Shown: one piece after another, positions 26,579 through 35,116 of the stretch
Numbering within the stretch: the first letter of the stretch is position 1
Layout of the letters: every line of letters starts with the position of its first letter
Assembly (NCBI GenBank): GCA_016710965.1
Contig: JADJTW010000008.1
Location: 62,001-126,000 of the forward strand
Direction of reading: 5' to 3'
Length of the DNA stretch: 64,000 nt
Source: Flavobacteriales bacterium
GTDB lineage: Bacteria > Bacteroidota > Bacteroidia > Flavobacteriales_F > PHOS-HE28
Position numbers and translations under genes: made by a program
The notes under the pieces: generated by a model
Told to the model about the DNA's origin: nothing
The model's database searches: none
Seen by the model: only the letters and a program-made list of their open reading frames with translations

Positions 26579-27799
26579 ATGCGATACGCTTCCCTCTTCA
26601 CCTCGTTCGGCATTGCTGTCCTCGTTTCGGCCCAAGGCCCGGTTGTCACCAGTTGGATCATCAACCCTGGCAATCAAACGGGATACGGCGGTTATCTCAC
26701 GAATGCCCAATCGGTGTGGTACACGAATACGGATGCGTACGTGGTTTGCACATGCATACCCGGCTATGATATCGGACCGTGGGCCGGCAATCCGAATACG
26801 CCCGCCAACCAGGATTTCACCTTTAAGATCACGCGTGCTCCGGTGGAGAACACCGGCACGGATGTGGCCACCGGCTTGGGGCACATCGGAGCCTGGCGCA
26901 ATGGCGTGAGCATCTTCAATGCGAAGGACGGCATGAGCTATAACAATCAGGGGGTCTGGAACCGAGACGCGTTGGTATGGGAGGGTTCAAGTTTCGATGC
27001 ATGCCTCGGCCATCCGGCTCCGAACGGCGAGTACCATCACCACGTGAACCCGGCGTGCTTGTACGATTACATGGACGATCAACAACATGCCGACCTGATC
27101 GGTTATGCGTTCGACGGCTTCCCCATCTACGGAGCATTCGCCTATGCAAACGCAGACGGGACCGGTGGGATCGTACGCATGCATACCAGCTATCAGCTAC
27201 GCGTGATCTCCGATCGCACCACGCTCCCCAACGGAACGGTGCTCAATGCCAGCCAATACGGACCTGCCATCGGCGGTCAGTATGCACTGGGCGCATACAT
27301 CGAGGACTATGAGTATGTAGTCGGCTTAGGCGATCTTGACGAGCACAACGGGCGATGGTGCATTACGCCTGAATACCCGAGCGGGACCTATGCCTACTTC
27401 GTAACCGTGGATGAACAGCTGGACCCCGTCTTCCCGTACGTCATCGGCCCCACCTACTACGGTACTGTGCAAGGAGGGAATACGGGGCCCGGTAGCGGCC
27501 ATAACCCCATCCCCGGCACCGCCATCGAGTACAACACGGCCGTGGGCCTTAGCGGGAATGAAACGGTCGGCATCAGCATCAGCCCCATACCGGTGAATGA
27601 TCGCTTGCGCATCACGAGCAACGCCTCCTCCATCGAGCTACTGGAGCTAATGAACGTTTCCGGACAAGTGGTCTTGAGCCACGGTGTCCAAGGGTCGATG
27701 GTCGAGATCGACATGGCGGCTCAGGCTGCTGGCATCTACCTGCTTCGCCTATCGCTGGCCGATGGCAGCCATGTCCATCGGTCGGTCCTGAAGGACTGA
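26579..27799 (+). CDS. YHYH-domain secreted protein with T9SS type A sorting domain
   Basis: 406 residues. A signal peptide (MRYASLFTSFGIAVLVSA) is followed by a YHYH domain. Its name-giving region reads GEYHHHVNPACLYDYM, with GYAFDGFPIYGAF and the later LDEHNGRWCITPEYPSGTYAYFVT segment that are typical of the family. The C-terminus (ISISPIPVNDRLRITS to LLRLSLADG) is a type A sorting domain. YHYH proteins are secreted and probably bind metals through the His cluster, but no reaction is established. It follows the large cargo gene in the same direction. Confidence 0.9.
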   Translation: MRYASLFTSFGIAVLVSAQGPVVTSWIINPGNQTGYGGYLTNAQSVWYTNTDAYVVCTCIPGYDIGPWAGNPNTPANQDFTFKITRAPVENTGTDVATGLGHIGAWRNGVSIFNAKDGMSYNNQGVWNRDALVWEGSSFDACLGHPAPNGEYHHHVNPACLYDYMDDQQHADLIGYAFDGFPIYGAFAYANADGTGGIVRMHTSYQLRVISDRTTLPNGTVLNASQYGPAIGGQYALGAYIEDYEYVVGLGDLDEHNGRWCITPEYPSGTYAYFVTVDEQLDPVFPYVIGPTYYGTVQGGNTGPGSGHNPIPGTAIEYNTAVGLSGNETVGISISPIPVNDRLRITSNASSIELLELMNVSGQVVLSHGVQGSMVEIDMAAQAAGIYLLRLSLADGSHVHRSVLKD

Positions 27800-27878
27800 T
27801 CCGGCCGCCAAGCCTATCCAGGGTGTAACATGCATCGGCCCGATGGCGTCCTAGCTTCGCACACCAACACCCACGACC

Positions 27879-28601
27879 ATGCGCAAGCTATTCCTCATTC
27901 TGGCCGCCGGCTCCTTTGCCGTGCTTGCCTCCAGTTCAACCCTGCACTCTTGCGATCATGTAAAGGGAACAGGCGATGTTGTGCATCGTCCGCTGAACCT
28001 GGACGAATTCCACGGCATAGTGGTGGAAGGATCAATGGATGTAGTGCTGACACAGTCTGCTGAACGGTCCGTGACGATCGAGGCACAGGCCAATATCGCA
28101 GAGTTGGTGACCACTACCGTGAAGAACGGGATCTGGCACATCGGCACGCGAGAGAGCTGCTCGACGACCAAGCCCTTCATCGTGCATATCAGCTCACCAC
28201 GGATGGACGTGGTGCATGTGGAAGGATCGGGCAGTGTCAAAGGCTCTGGCACTTTTACAGCCGATGATGTGTCCGTCGCCATCGCGGGCAGCGGCGATGT
28301 GGCCATGTCTGTCCAGGCATCATCGATCAAGGTTGCCGTGGATGGGTCTGGGAACGTGCTCCTGAGCGGAAACTGCGAACGACTGAAGGTCGCCATAGCA
28401 GGAAGCGGTGATGTGCGCACCTCAGAGCTCACGACGACGGACCTTACGGCGGATATCGCAGGAAGCGGTAGTGTGATAGCGCACGCGAACGGACGAGCAG
28501 ACGTGGATATCGCTGGCAGCGGGAACGTAGTCCTGACCACTAAGCCCGCAAGCATCAACCAGCGGATCGCAGGCAGCGGTACGTTGCGCATCGCGCAATG
28601 A
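27879..28601 (+). CDS. Head-GIN-domain (DUF2807) secreted protein
   Basis: 240 residues with signal peptide MRKLFLILAAGSFAVLASSS. The start of the mature part (FHGIVVEGSMDVVLTQS) and the repeated VAIAGSGDVAM / VAVDGSGNVLL / VAIAGSGDVRTSEL units are the defining pattern of the putative auto-transporter adhesin head GIN domain. This forms a short beta-helix. Such proteins are abundant in Bacteroidota envelopes and their role is not settled. The gene is convergent with the small histone-like gene across the bidirectional terminator. Confidence 0.9.
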   Translation: MRKLFLILAAGSFAVLASSSTLHSCDHVKGTGDVVHRPLNLDEFHGIVVEGSMDVVLTQSAERSVTIEAQANIAELVTTTVKNGIWHIGTRESCSTTKPFIVHISSPRMDVVHVEGSGSVKGSGTFTADDVSVAIAGSGDVAMSVQASSIKVAVDGSGNVLLSGNCERLKVAIAGSGDVRTSELTTTDLTADIAGSGSVIAHANGRADVDIAGSGNVVLTTKPASINQRIAGSGTLRIAQ

Positions 28602-28627
28602 GCGCGTAACGGAACCATGCAAACGCA

Positions 28628-28653
28628 AAGGGGCCCGGCGAACCGGGCCCCTT
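28628..28653. terminator. Strong bidirectional stem-loop terminator
   Basis: AAGGGGCCCGG and CCGGGCCCCTT form a perfect 11-bp, GC-rich stem closed by a CGAA tetraloop. It lies between the ends of the convergent GIN-domain and histone-like genes. On the minus strand it is followed by a T-rich run (CTTTGCGTTT), so it should stop transcription of the histone-like gene, and possibly of the plus-strand gene as well. Confidence 0.8.
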
Positions 28654-28673
28654 CTAGCATCGTGTTACCGATA

Positions 28674-28766
28674 CTACTTCTTCTTCTTCGCTGCCTTCTT
28701 GGCGCCCTTCTTGGCGGCCTTCTTGGCACCTTTCTTCGCTGCTTTCTTTGCTGCTTTCTTAGCCAT
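28674..28766 (-). CDS. Lys/Ala-rich histone H1-like small protein (30 aa)
   Basis: The frame from ATG 28766 encodes MAKKAAKKAAKKG followed by further AAKKG/AKK units and ends in KKKK before TAG. Eighteen of 30 residues are lysine. Very short histone H1-C-tail-like proteins of this kind occur in Bacteroidota and probably bind DNA. It is too short for most gene callers. Support comes from the perfect periodic AAKK pattern with mixed codons, a strong terminator 20 bases after the stop and a possible TACGTTTG promoter element 20 bases upstream. Confidence 0.8.
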   Translation of the reverse strand: MAKKAAKKAAKKGAKKAAKKGAKKAAKKKK

Positions 28767-28785
28767 GGTGAAATGGGTTTGTTGT

Positions 28786-28793
28786 CAAACGTA
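28786..28793 (-). promoter_or_regulatory. Possible -7 promoter element (TACGTTTG) for the histone-like gene
   Basis: On the minus strand the bases fit the Bacteroidota -7 consensus TAnnTTTG exactly, and they lie 20 bases upstream of the start codon at 28766. A matching -33 TTG is not seen at the usual distance, so this is a partial match. Confidence 0.45.
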
Positions 28794-28911
28794 AGATCAT
28801 CGAGCATGTCGTACGCTATTTCTCCCGATAATGTTCTCACCATCCTATGTTGATATCGTGGATCGATCATCGCATGCGATCCGTCCATGATGATGTCGAT
28901 CCAACTTTGCA

Positions 28912-31062
28912 ATGAGCAACAATGCGATGATCATGCACTGCCGAACATGCGATGGAAGAGCGAGGCATGCGACGTTGTCGTTGATGCTCGCGTGCGCGTC
29001 ATGCGTGTGCTTCGCGCAAAGCGATGATGCAACGACCCCGCTCGGTCGCGCGCTTGCGACCGCCTCGCACGACAGTGTTCGATTCGACCTATTGCTCTCT
29101 GCTGCAGGGGAGCGACTGGGCGCCGACCCCGATTCGGCGATGGTGCTTTGCGAACGAGCGCGCTCACTGGCACCAACCACCGGCAGGCCATCGGACTTCG
29201 GCGAGGTGGAGGGATGGCTGGGCTACGTGGCGGAGCAGCGCGGCCGCATCGATGAAGCACTCGAGCATTACGCCCGAAGCCTCGCTGAGATCGAACGACT
29301 GCATGATCGAAAGGGGGCCAGCGTGGTCCTGAACAATCTCGCCGCCATATACAAGGACCAGGGGCGCCTGGAGGAATCGCTCGCGGCCCATCAACGCAGC
29401 CTGGTGCTACGCAAGGAGCTGTGCGACACTTCCGGCATCGCCACATCGATCAACAACATCGGGCTGCTTTACTACGACCAGGGTCGCATTCCCGAGGCCA
29501 TGGAGAACTACGCCGAAGCCCTTCGCCTTTACGAACGGATGGGCGACCAGGAAGGCATTGCTACGGCGCTCCACAACATCGCCGGCGTGTATCGCGACCA
29601 GGGCGACCATGCCGAGGCGCTCGCCCACTTGCAGCGCGTTCTCGAGGTGCATGCAACGAACGGCAACGTATACAGCATGGCGAGCGCCGAGGACAATATC
29701 GGTGGGGTGTTCGAGGATCTGGGTCGGACCCATGAAGCGCTCACCCACTACGAGAAAGCACTAGTGCTCCACGACAGCGTCAGCGACCCGCGCGGTATGG
29801 GCTACTCCCTGCGCAACATCAGTAGTCTCCGCTTGCGGAACGGTGATGCGCAGGGGGCATTGGATGCAGCGGAACGCAGCCTGTCCATGCTGGACGCTGC
29901 GGGCGACAAGCGCGGAAGTGCCAGCGCCCTTTGGGCCATGGGCGAAGCCCTCGAGCAGCTCGGACGCACCGAGGAAGCAATGCAGCATGGCAAGGCCTCG
30001 CTCACCAAAGCGCGTGAGTTGGGGTATCCCGCGCTCATCCGCGATGCCGCTAAGCTCCTTGGTCGGCTGCATCGTTCCCGCAAGCAGTGGCCGCAGGCAT
30101 TGATGATGCAGGACCTCTATTTCCAGATGCGCGACAGCGTGCGCAACGAGGAGGCCCGCCGCAGTTCCGTCCGGCAGCAGTACCGGTATGCATACGAGCG
30201 CAAGGAAGCTGATCTGAAGGCAGAGCAGATCCGCAGGGATGGCCTGGCACGCGAATCCTTGCAGAAGGAACGGAACAAGCGGAACGTGGGTGTCTTCGTG
30301 GGTTTCGGCCTGTGGCTCGTTGCGGCAGGGCTCTGGTCGCGATTGCGGTATATGCGCAACTCACGCGCAGCCATCCAGCAAGAGAAGAACATCTCCGAGG
30401 GGCTCTTGCTCAACATCCTGCCTGAAGAAGTCGCGGGGGAACTGAAGGCGAAGGGCGAAGCCGACGCCAAGCAGATCGAGCAGGTCACGGTGCTCTTCAC
30501 CGACTTCAAGGGCTTCACTGAAATGAGCGAGAAGCTCACGCCGAAAGAGCTGGTCGCCGACATCCACGAGTGCTTCAGCGCTTTCGATCACATCATGGCG
30601 AAACACGGGATCGAGAAGATCAAGACCATTGGGGATGCATACATGGCCGCCGGCGGCTTGCCCACGCCCAACAATACACACGCCCTCGATGTGGTGAAGG
30701 CCGCACTGGAGATCCGCGACTTCATCGCCGAAGGCAAGGCGCGGAAAGTCGCGGCGGGCCTCCCTTACTTCGAGATCCGCATCGGCATACACACCGGTCC
30801 AGTGGTGGCCGGCATTGTTGGCGTGAAGAAGTTCGCGTACGACATCTGGGGCGATACCGTGAACACGGCGAGCAGAATGGAGAGCAGCGGCGAAGTGGGA
30901 CAGGTGAACATCAGCGAAGCCACGTATGCGCTGGTGAAGGATGAGCCATGGCTTTCGTTCACCCCGCGCGGAAAAGTGCAGGCGAAGGGCAAGGGGGAAA
31001 TGGAGATGTACTTTGCATCCTCCAACTCGGAGCTGCATGATCTTGAAAGTCCATTGGCGTAG
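28912..31062 (+). CDS. TPR-sensor adenylate cyclase 1 (signal peptide, TPRs, one TM helix, class III cyclase)
   Basis: 716 residues. An N-terminal signal-like segment (LMLACASCVCFAQS) is followed by about eight tetratricopeptide units (for example SINNIGLLYYDQGRIPEAMENYAEAL). A membrane helix near residues 460-478 (FVGFGLWLVAAGLW) and a linker EGLLLNILPEEVAGELK lead to the cyclase. Catalytic residues are complete: first metal Asp in LFTDFKGFT, second in KTIGDAYMA, adenine-selecting Lys in EKIKTIGD and Asp in YDIWGD, and transition-state Asn/Arg in TVNTASRMES. The specificity residues indicate ATP to cAMP. It is the first gene of the array and overlaps the next by 26 bases. Confidence 0.92.
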   Translation: MSNNAMIMHCRTCDGRARHATLSLMLACASCVCFAQSDDATTPLGRALATASHDSVRFDLLLSAAGERLGADPDSAMVLCERARSLAPTTGRPSDFGEVEGWLGYVAEQRGRIDEALEHYARSLAEIERLHDRKGASVVLNNLAAIYKDQGRLEESLAAHQRSLVLRKELCDTSGIATSINNIGLLYYDQGRIPEAMENYAEALRLYERMGDQEGIATALHNIAGVYRDQGDHAEALAHLQRVLEVHATNGNVYSMASAEDNIGGVFEDLGRTHEALTHYEKALVLHDSVSDPRGMGYSLRNISSLRLRNGDAQGALDAAERSLSMLDAAGDKRGSASALWAMGEALEQLGRTEEAMQHGKASLTKARELGYPALIRDAAKLLGRLHRSRKQWPQALMMQDLYFQMRDSVRNEEARRSSVRQQYRYAYERKEADLKAEQIRRDGLARESLQKERNKRNVGVFVGFGLWLVAAGLWSRLRYMRNSRAAIQQEKNISEGLLLNILPEEVAGELKAKGEADAKQIEQVTVLFTDFKGFTEMSEKLTPKELVADIHECFSAFDHIMAKHGIEKIKTIGDAYMAAGGLPTPNNTHALDVVKAALEIRDFIAEGKARKVAAGLPYFEIRIGIHTGPVVAGIVGVKKFAYDIWGDTVNTASRMESSGEVGQVNISEATYALVKDEPWLSFTPRGKVQAKGKGEMEMYFASSNSELHDLESPLA

Positions 31063-32887
31063 TTCATTGAGCGCGTTGGTCGGCCTTGCCTGTGCGGCTT
31101 GCACATCGGCCCAGGAATTCAGCGGCCAGCGTGCGGTCGATTCCTTGCAAGCGGTCATTGATACCACCACGATTGATAGTCTAAGGCTCGCGGCCTTGTT
31201 GGATGTGGCCTTCGCACAACATTCGATCGACCCGCGTGCAGGTGTGAAAGCGGGGGAAGAGGCATATGCCCTCGCGATCCGCCGGGAGGACCTCATGAGC
31301 GAGGCGAAGGCCAATGCGGTACTCGGCATGTGTCGGCTATCCCTGGGGGATCATGTGCTTGCGTTACAGTATCAGCTCAAAGCCCTTGATCTCTTCGAAC
31401 GATTGGACGATCGACATCACATCGGTACCGCTCACAATAACATCGGGATCCTATACCGGGAGATCGGCGAGTTCGAGAAGGCGAACGAACACCTTGAGTT
31501 CTGGTACGCCATTGCTGCGGGGATCCCTGACTCAATGGGCATAGCCACCGCGTCGTATAATCTTGGCACGGTCAAAGCCTCACAGGGGGCGTTCGATGAA
31601 GCCCTGGAACGATATTACGGTTCACTGGCGATCGCACGGGCAATGGGAACTCATCCGCGGTTGGTGCTCGAGAACCTGATCGCCATCGGCATACTGTTGA
31701 CCGAGAAAAAGGCGGATCACGACCGAGCGCTCCAATATGCTTTCGAGGCGTTGGCCCTCAATCGGGAATATCACTTTGGAGAAGCACAAGCCATGGCCTA
31801 TCTGTTGGCCGGTGAAGCATACCGCGGATCGGCCATGGCTGGATCCGACCAAGCCAGTGAGCCCTTGTTGACGCTTTCCCGTTCCTACCTGGACAGTGCC
31901 GTGCATACCAGCAAAGCGGGAGGTTTTCTGGTCCTCGAGTACGCTTCACACAAGGAACTGAGCGAGGTCCTGGCGCTACTTGGGGAGCCCATTGGCGCGT
32001 TGGAAAGCTTCAGGGCGTACAGCACCTTGAAGGATTCTGCCTTCAACCTGGAAAAGGACAAGAAGATCGTGCAGAACACCATGCAGTATGAGTTCGACAA
32101 GAAGCAAGCGCAGGCACGAGCGGAGCAGGAGAAGAAGGACATCCGTCAGCGTCTGGTGCGCAACGCGATCATTGCAGGGCTTGTCGGTGTATCCATCTTT
32201 CTAATCGTTGTATACAAGCAACGCAACAGGATCGGGAAGGAGAAGGAACGATCCGAGAGACTGCTATTGAACATCCTGCCGTCGGAAGTTGCCGCGGAAT
32301 TGAAGGCCAAGGGATCGGCGGAAGCCGTTCACCTCGATCAGGTCACCGTGCTCTTCACCGACTTCAAGGGCTTCACGGCGATGAGCGAACAACTCAGCCC
32401 GAAGGATCTGGTGAAGGACCTGCATGAATGCTTCAGCGCTTTCGATCGCATCACCGAGAAGTACAGTATCGAGAAGATCAAGACCATCGGCGATGCCTAC
32501 ATGGCGGCCGGTGGCTTACCCACACCCAACACGACGCACGCCACGGATGTGATCAAGGCGGCTTTCGAAATGCGCGACTTCATCGCCGAAGGCAAAGCGC
32601 GGAAAGTAGCGGCAGGTCTGCCCTACTTTGAGATCCGCATCGGCATCCACACAGGTCCTGTGGTGGCCGGTATCGTGGGAGTGAAGAAATTCAGCTACGA
32701 CATTTGGGGCGATACGGTGAACACGGCATCGCGGATGGAGTCTTCCGGTGAAGCGGGACAGGTGAACATCAGTGAGGCGACGTATGAATTGGCGAAGGAC
32801 GAACCGGGTCTCTCCTTCACCCCTCGCGGCAAAGTGCAGGCGAAGGGCAAGGGGGAGATGGAGATGTACTTTGCAGGAACAAAATGA
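31037..32887 (+). CDS. TPR-sensor adenylate cyclase 2
   Basis: 616 residues from ATG 31037, which gives signal peptide MILKVHWRSSLSALVGLAC. An open frame upstream to 30941 only reads through cyclase 1. The TPR array is shorter (residues ~35-330; for example TAHNNIGILYREIGEFEKAN). A helix at ~376-394 (NAIIAGLVGVSIFLIVV) spans the membrane, followed by RLLLNILPSEVAAELK and the cyclase domain. Both metal Asp residues, the KTIGD Lys, YDIWGD and TVNTASRMES are intact. Its start lies inside the end of cyclase 1, so the two are probably translationally coupled. Confidence 0.92.
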   Translation: MILKVHWRSSLSALVGLACAACTSAQEFSGQRAVDSLQAVIDTTTIDSLRLAALLDVAFAQHSIDPRAGVKAGEEAYALAIRREDLMSEAKANAVLGMCRLSLGDHVLALQYQLKALDLFERLDDRHHIGTAHNNIGILYREIGEFEKANEHLEFWYAIAAGIPDSMGIATASYNLGTVKASQGAFDEALERYYGSLAIARAMGTHPRLVLENLIAIGILLTEKKADHDRALQYAFEALALNREYHFGEAQAMAYLLAGEAYRGSAMAGSDQASEPLLTLSRSYLDSAVHTSKAGGFLVLEYASHKELSEVLALLGEPIGALESFRAYSTLKDSAFNLEKDKKIVQNTMQYEFDKKQAQARAEQEKKDIRQRLVRNAIIAGLVGVSIFLIVVYKQRNRIGKEKERSERLLLNILPSEVAAELKAKGSAEAVHLDQVTVLFTDFKGFTAMSEQLSPKDLVKDLHECFSAFDRITEKYSIEKIKTIGDAYMAAGGLPTPNTTHATDVIKAAFEMRDFIAEGKARKVAAGLPYFEIRIGIHTGPVVAGIVGVKKFSYDIWGDTVNTASRMESSGEAGQVNISEATYELAKDEPGLSFTPRGKVQAKGKGEMEMYFAGTK

Positions 32888-33011
32888 ACAGGACCGGTGG
32901 CCTACTGCTGACCCGGTGGATCGGTGCATGCACGGAGCGAAATGTACAGATCGACTTTCCTTTGGGTCCCGTGATAGGTGAACGAGAAGTCCGTCGTCAA
33001 GATCATTGCAC

Positions 33012-34607
33012 ATGCAATACATCCCACACCCCGCCCTCTGGTCGTTCTTGTTGCTTCCGTTGAGCTTGTCCGCTCAGTTGAACGGAGACTATACCATTGG
33101 AGGTGCCGTGCCGGACTATGCCACGCCGAGCGACGCCGTCGCCGCGGTCACGGCCCTTGGCGTATCCGGTCCGGTGAACTTCCTGATCCGAGACGGGGTT
33201 TACAACGACAATTTGAACATCCATCCGATCCCGGGCGCGGGCGCGTCCAATGTGGTCACCTTCCTGTCGGAGTCAGGAGACAGCACGGCGGTATCCATAG
33301 AGTACCCGGGCAACAACGTCTACCTCGATAACGCCGAATACGTCGCCTTCAAGCGCATCACCTTCCACGCCACTGGCACCACCTTGAGCCGGCTGGTCTA
33401 TATCCGGAACACCACGGGGCACATCCTCTTCGAGGGCTGCATCTTTTCCGGCTTCGTGACCTCATCGGCCTTCGACAGCCGACTGGTGGAGTGCTACGGT
33501 TCCGATGCCAATTCGTATATGACCTTTCAATGGTGCCGCTTCCTGAGCGGCAAGCAAGGGATATTCCTCTACGGCGATGGCACCACAATACCCGGCTACT
33601 ACAACACGATCGAAGGCTGCGAATTCGTCGACCAGGACGATCGGGGCATCATCTGTCAGGTCCAGGCCTATCTGACGGTTCAGCACAACCGGGTGACATC
33701 GAATTCGCTCAACCAGGGCTATGCTGGGATCTACCTGCAATACGGCAAGATCAATAGCAACATCCTGGCGAACAAGGTAGACCTCGCTCATGGCGCCGGT
33801 ATCCATGTGAACAACAGCGACGGCAATGGCTCGAACCCGATCCTCGTAGCGAACAACATGGTCAGCAACGCCTGCCAGGGAACCACGAATTATGGCATCC
33901 GCGTGGAAGGGAGCGACTACATCCGGAATTACTTCAACAGCGTGAACCTGTTCGGGAACGACGCGAGCAGCGCGAGCTTCGGTTTTTCGGGTGCTGCGTC
34001 CGATCTGCACGTGCGGCTGCATGACAACTGCCTGCGTAACATCGCCCTGGGCCGGGCGATCATCGTTTCCGGCACCACGCTTCCCGACCAGAGCGATCAC
34101 AACGATCTGTACACCAACGGGGCGGTTCTGGCCGACTTCAACGGTTCTCAGGGGGACCTGGCCGCCTGGCAGCTGGCCACCGGACGTGATGTGAACTCCG
34201 TTTCCGTGGACCCGCTCTACGTATCCGACACCGATCTGCACCTGTCCGCTCCGACCTTGGACGGGCTCGGGACACCCTTGTTCGGTGTGACCGAAGATTT
34301 CGATGGGGAACTACGCGATGCCGTGATACCCGACATCGGAGCGGACGAAGTGGATATGAGCGTGAACGTGCAAAGCACCGGGCGCCCGTGCCAGGCATCG
34401 ATCTACCCGAACCCCACGAGCGGTCCGATCCATGTGGAGGCCGGCCCGAACGCCAGGGTGACGTGCTACGACCTACAGGGCAGGCCGGTCCTGCTCGTGT
34501 TCGTCGATGGCCACGACCTGGACCTATCCGGGGCACTTCCCGGCATCTATTTCCTGCAGGTCGAGGAGCATGGTTCCCGATCGGTCCTGCCGTTAATCAA
34601 GCGATAG
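33012..34607 (+). CDS. Parallel beta-helix secreted protein with T9SS type A sorting domain
   Basis: 531 residues from ATG 33012 (MQYIPHPALWSFLLLPLSLSA, a signal peptide). Residues ~25-420 are a right-handed parallel beta-helix. They start with YTIGGAVPDYATPSDAVAAV, a phrase common at the N-terminus of Bacteroidota pectate-lyase-like proteins, followed by NTIEGCEF, VQHNRVTSN and similar coils. The segment DIGADEVDM and the final IYPNPTSGPIHVEAG to LPLIKR give the type A sorting domain. It probably binds or cleaves polysaccharide, but no catalytic site is identified. It interrupts the cyclase array. Between 34608 and 34823 I see no gene. Confidence 0.85.
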   Translation: MQYIPHPALWSFLLLPLSLSAQLNGDYTIGGAVPDYATPSDAVAAVTALGVSGPVNFLIRDGVYNDNLNIHPIPGAGASNVVTFLSESGDSTAVSIEYPGNNVYLDNAEYVAFKRITFHATGTTLSRLVYIRNTTGHILFEGCIFSGFVTSSAFDSRLVECYGSDANSYMTFQWCRFLSGKQGIFLYGDGTTIPGYYNTIEGCEFVDQDDRGIICQVQAYLTVQHNRVTSNSLNQGYAGIYLQYGKINSNILANKVDLAHGAGIHVNNSDGNGSNPILVANNMVSNACQGTTNYGIRVEGSDYIRNYFNSVNLFGNDASSASFGFSGAASDLHVRLHDNCLRNIALGRAIIVSGTTLPDQSDHNDLYTNGAVLADFNGSQGDLAAWQLATGRDVNSVSVDPLYVSDTDLHLSAPTLDGLGTPLFGVTEDFDGELRDAVIPDIGADEVDMSVNVQSTGRPCQASIYPNPTSGPIHVEAGPNARVTCYDLQGRPVLLVFVDGHDLDLSGALPGIYFLQVEEHGSRSVLPLIKR

Positions 34608-34823
34608 GCACTGCCATAGGGGAAGGGTTGCCCTACGATGGTCGTTCTTCGGTGCGCACATGCTGGATGTGGGCCGCGGCAGCAGATGCATGTAGTGGTC
34701 TTCCGATCGGGTAGGGTCTTCGTTCTCGGGACCATGCCTGGACAGGTCATACCCTGCCTGCGAGCACTTCCTTCCAGAACGCATTGAAGCTGCGCACCGG
34801 ACGTTCCTGTCGTACTATTCGGA

Positions 34824-34961
34824 GAGGCCGGGCAGGTGAACAACAGCGAGGCCACCTATGAATTGGTAAATGACAAGCCGGACCTCACGTTCAACTCGCG
34901 CGGAAAAGTGCAGGCGAAGGGCAAGGGGGAGATGGAGATGTACTTCGTGGAACGAGCTTGA
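34824..34961 (+). pseudogene. 3'-end remnant of an adenylate cyclase gene
   Basis: 45 codons read EAGQVNNSEATYELVNDK and then SRGKVQAKGKGEMEMYFVERA before TGA. This is the end of the cyclase domain as found in the intact neighbours, with a Ser-Arg in place of Thr-Pro-Arg. Nothing upstream continues the domain, so only the last ~45 residues survive. It marks a lost or recombined array member. Confidence 0.85.
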
Positions 34962-35116
34962 GCTTAGGCCAGCGCTCCAGCACGAGTCAGAACCCCAGCC
35001 TCCGAATCACTTCTTGTGGGTATTGGCACCACGGTCATGATCATAGAGGTTAGCCGCTCCGAACTACCAACCGCCATGACCATTGGAAACTGTGGAAGGG
35101 CGAATACATTGCATGA

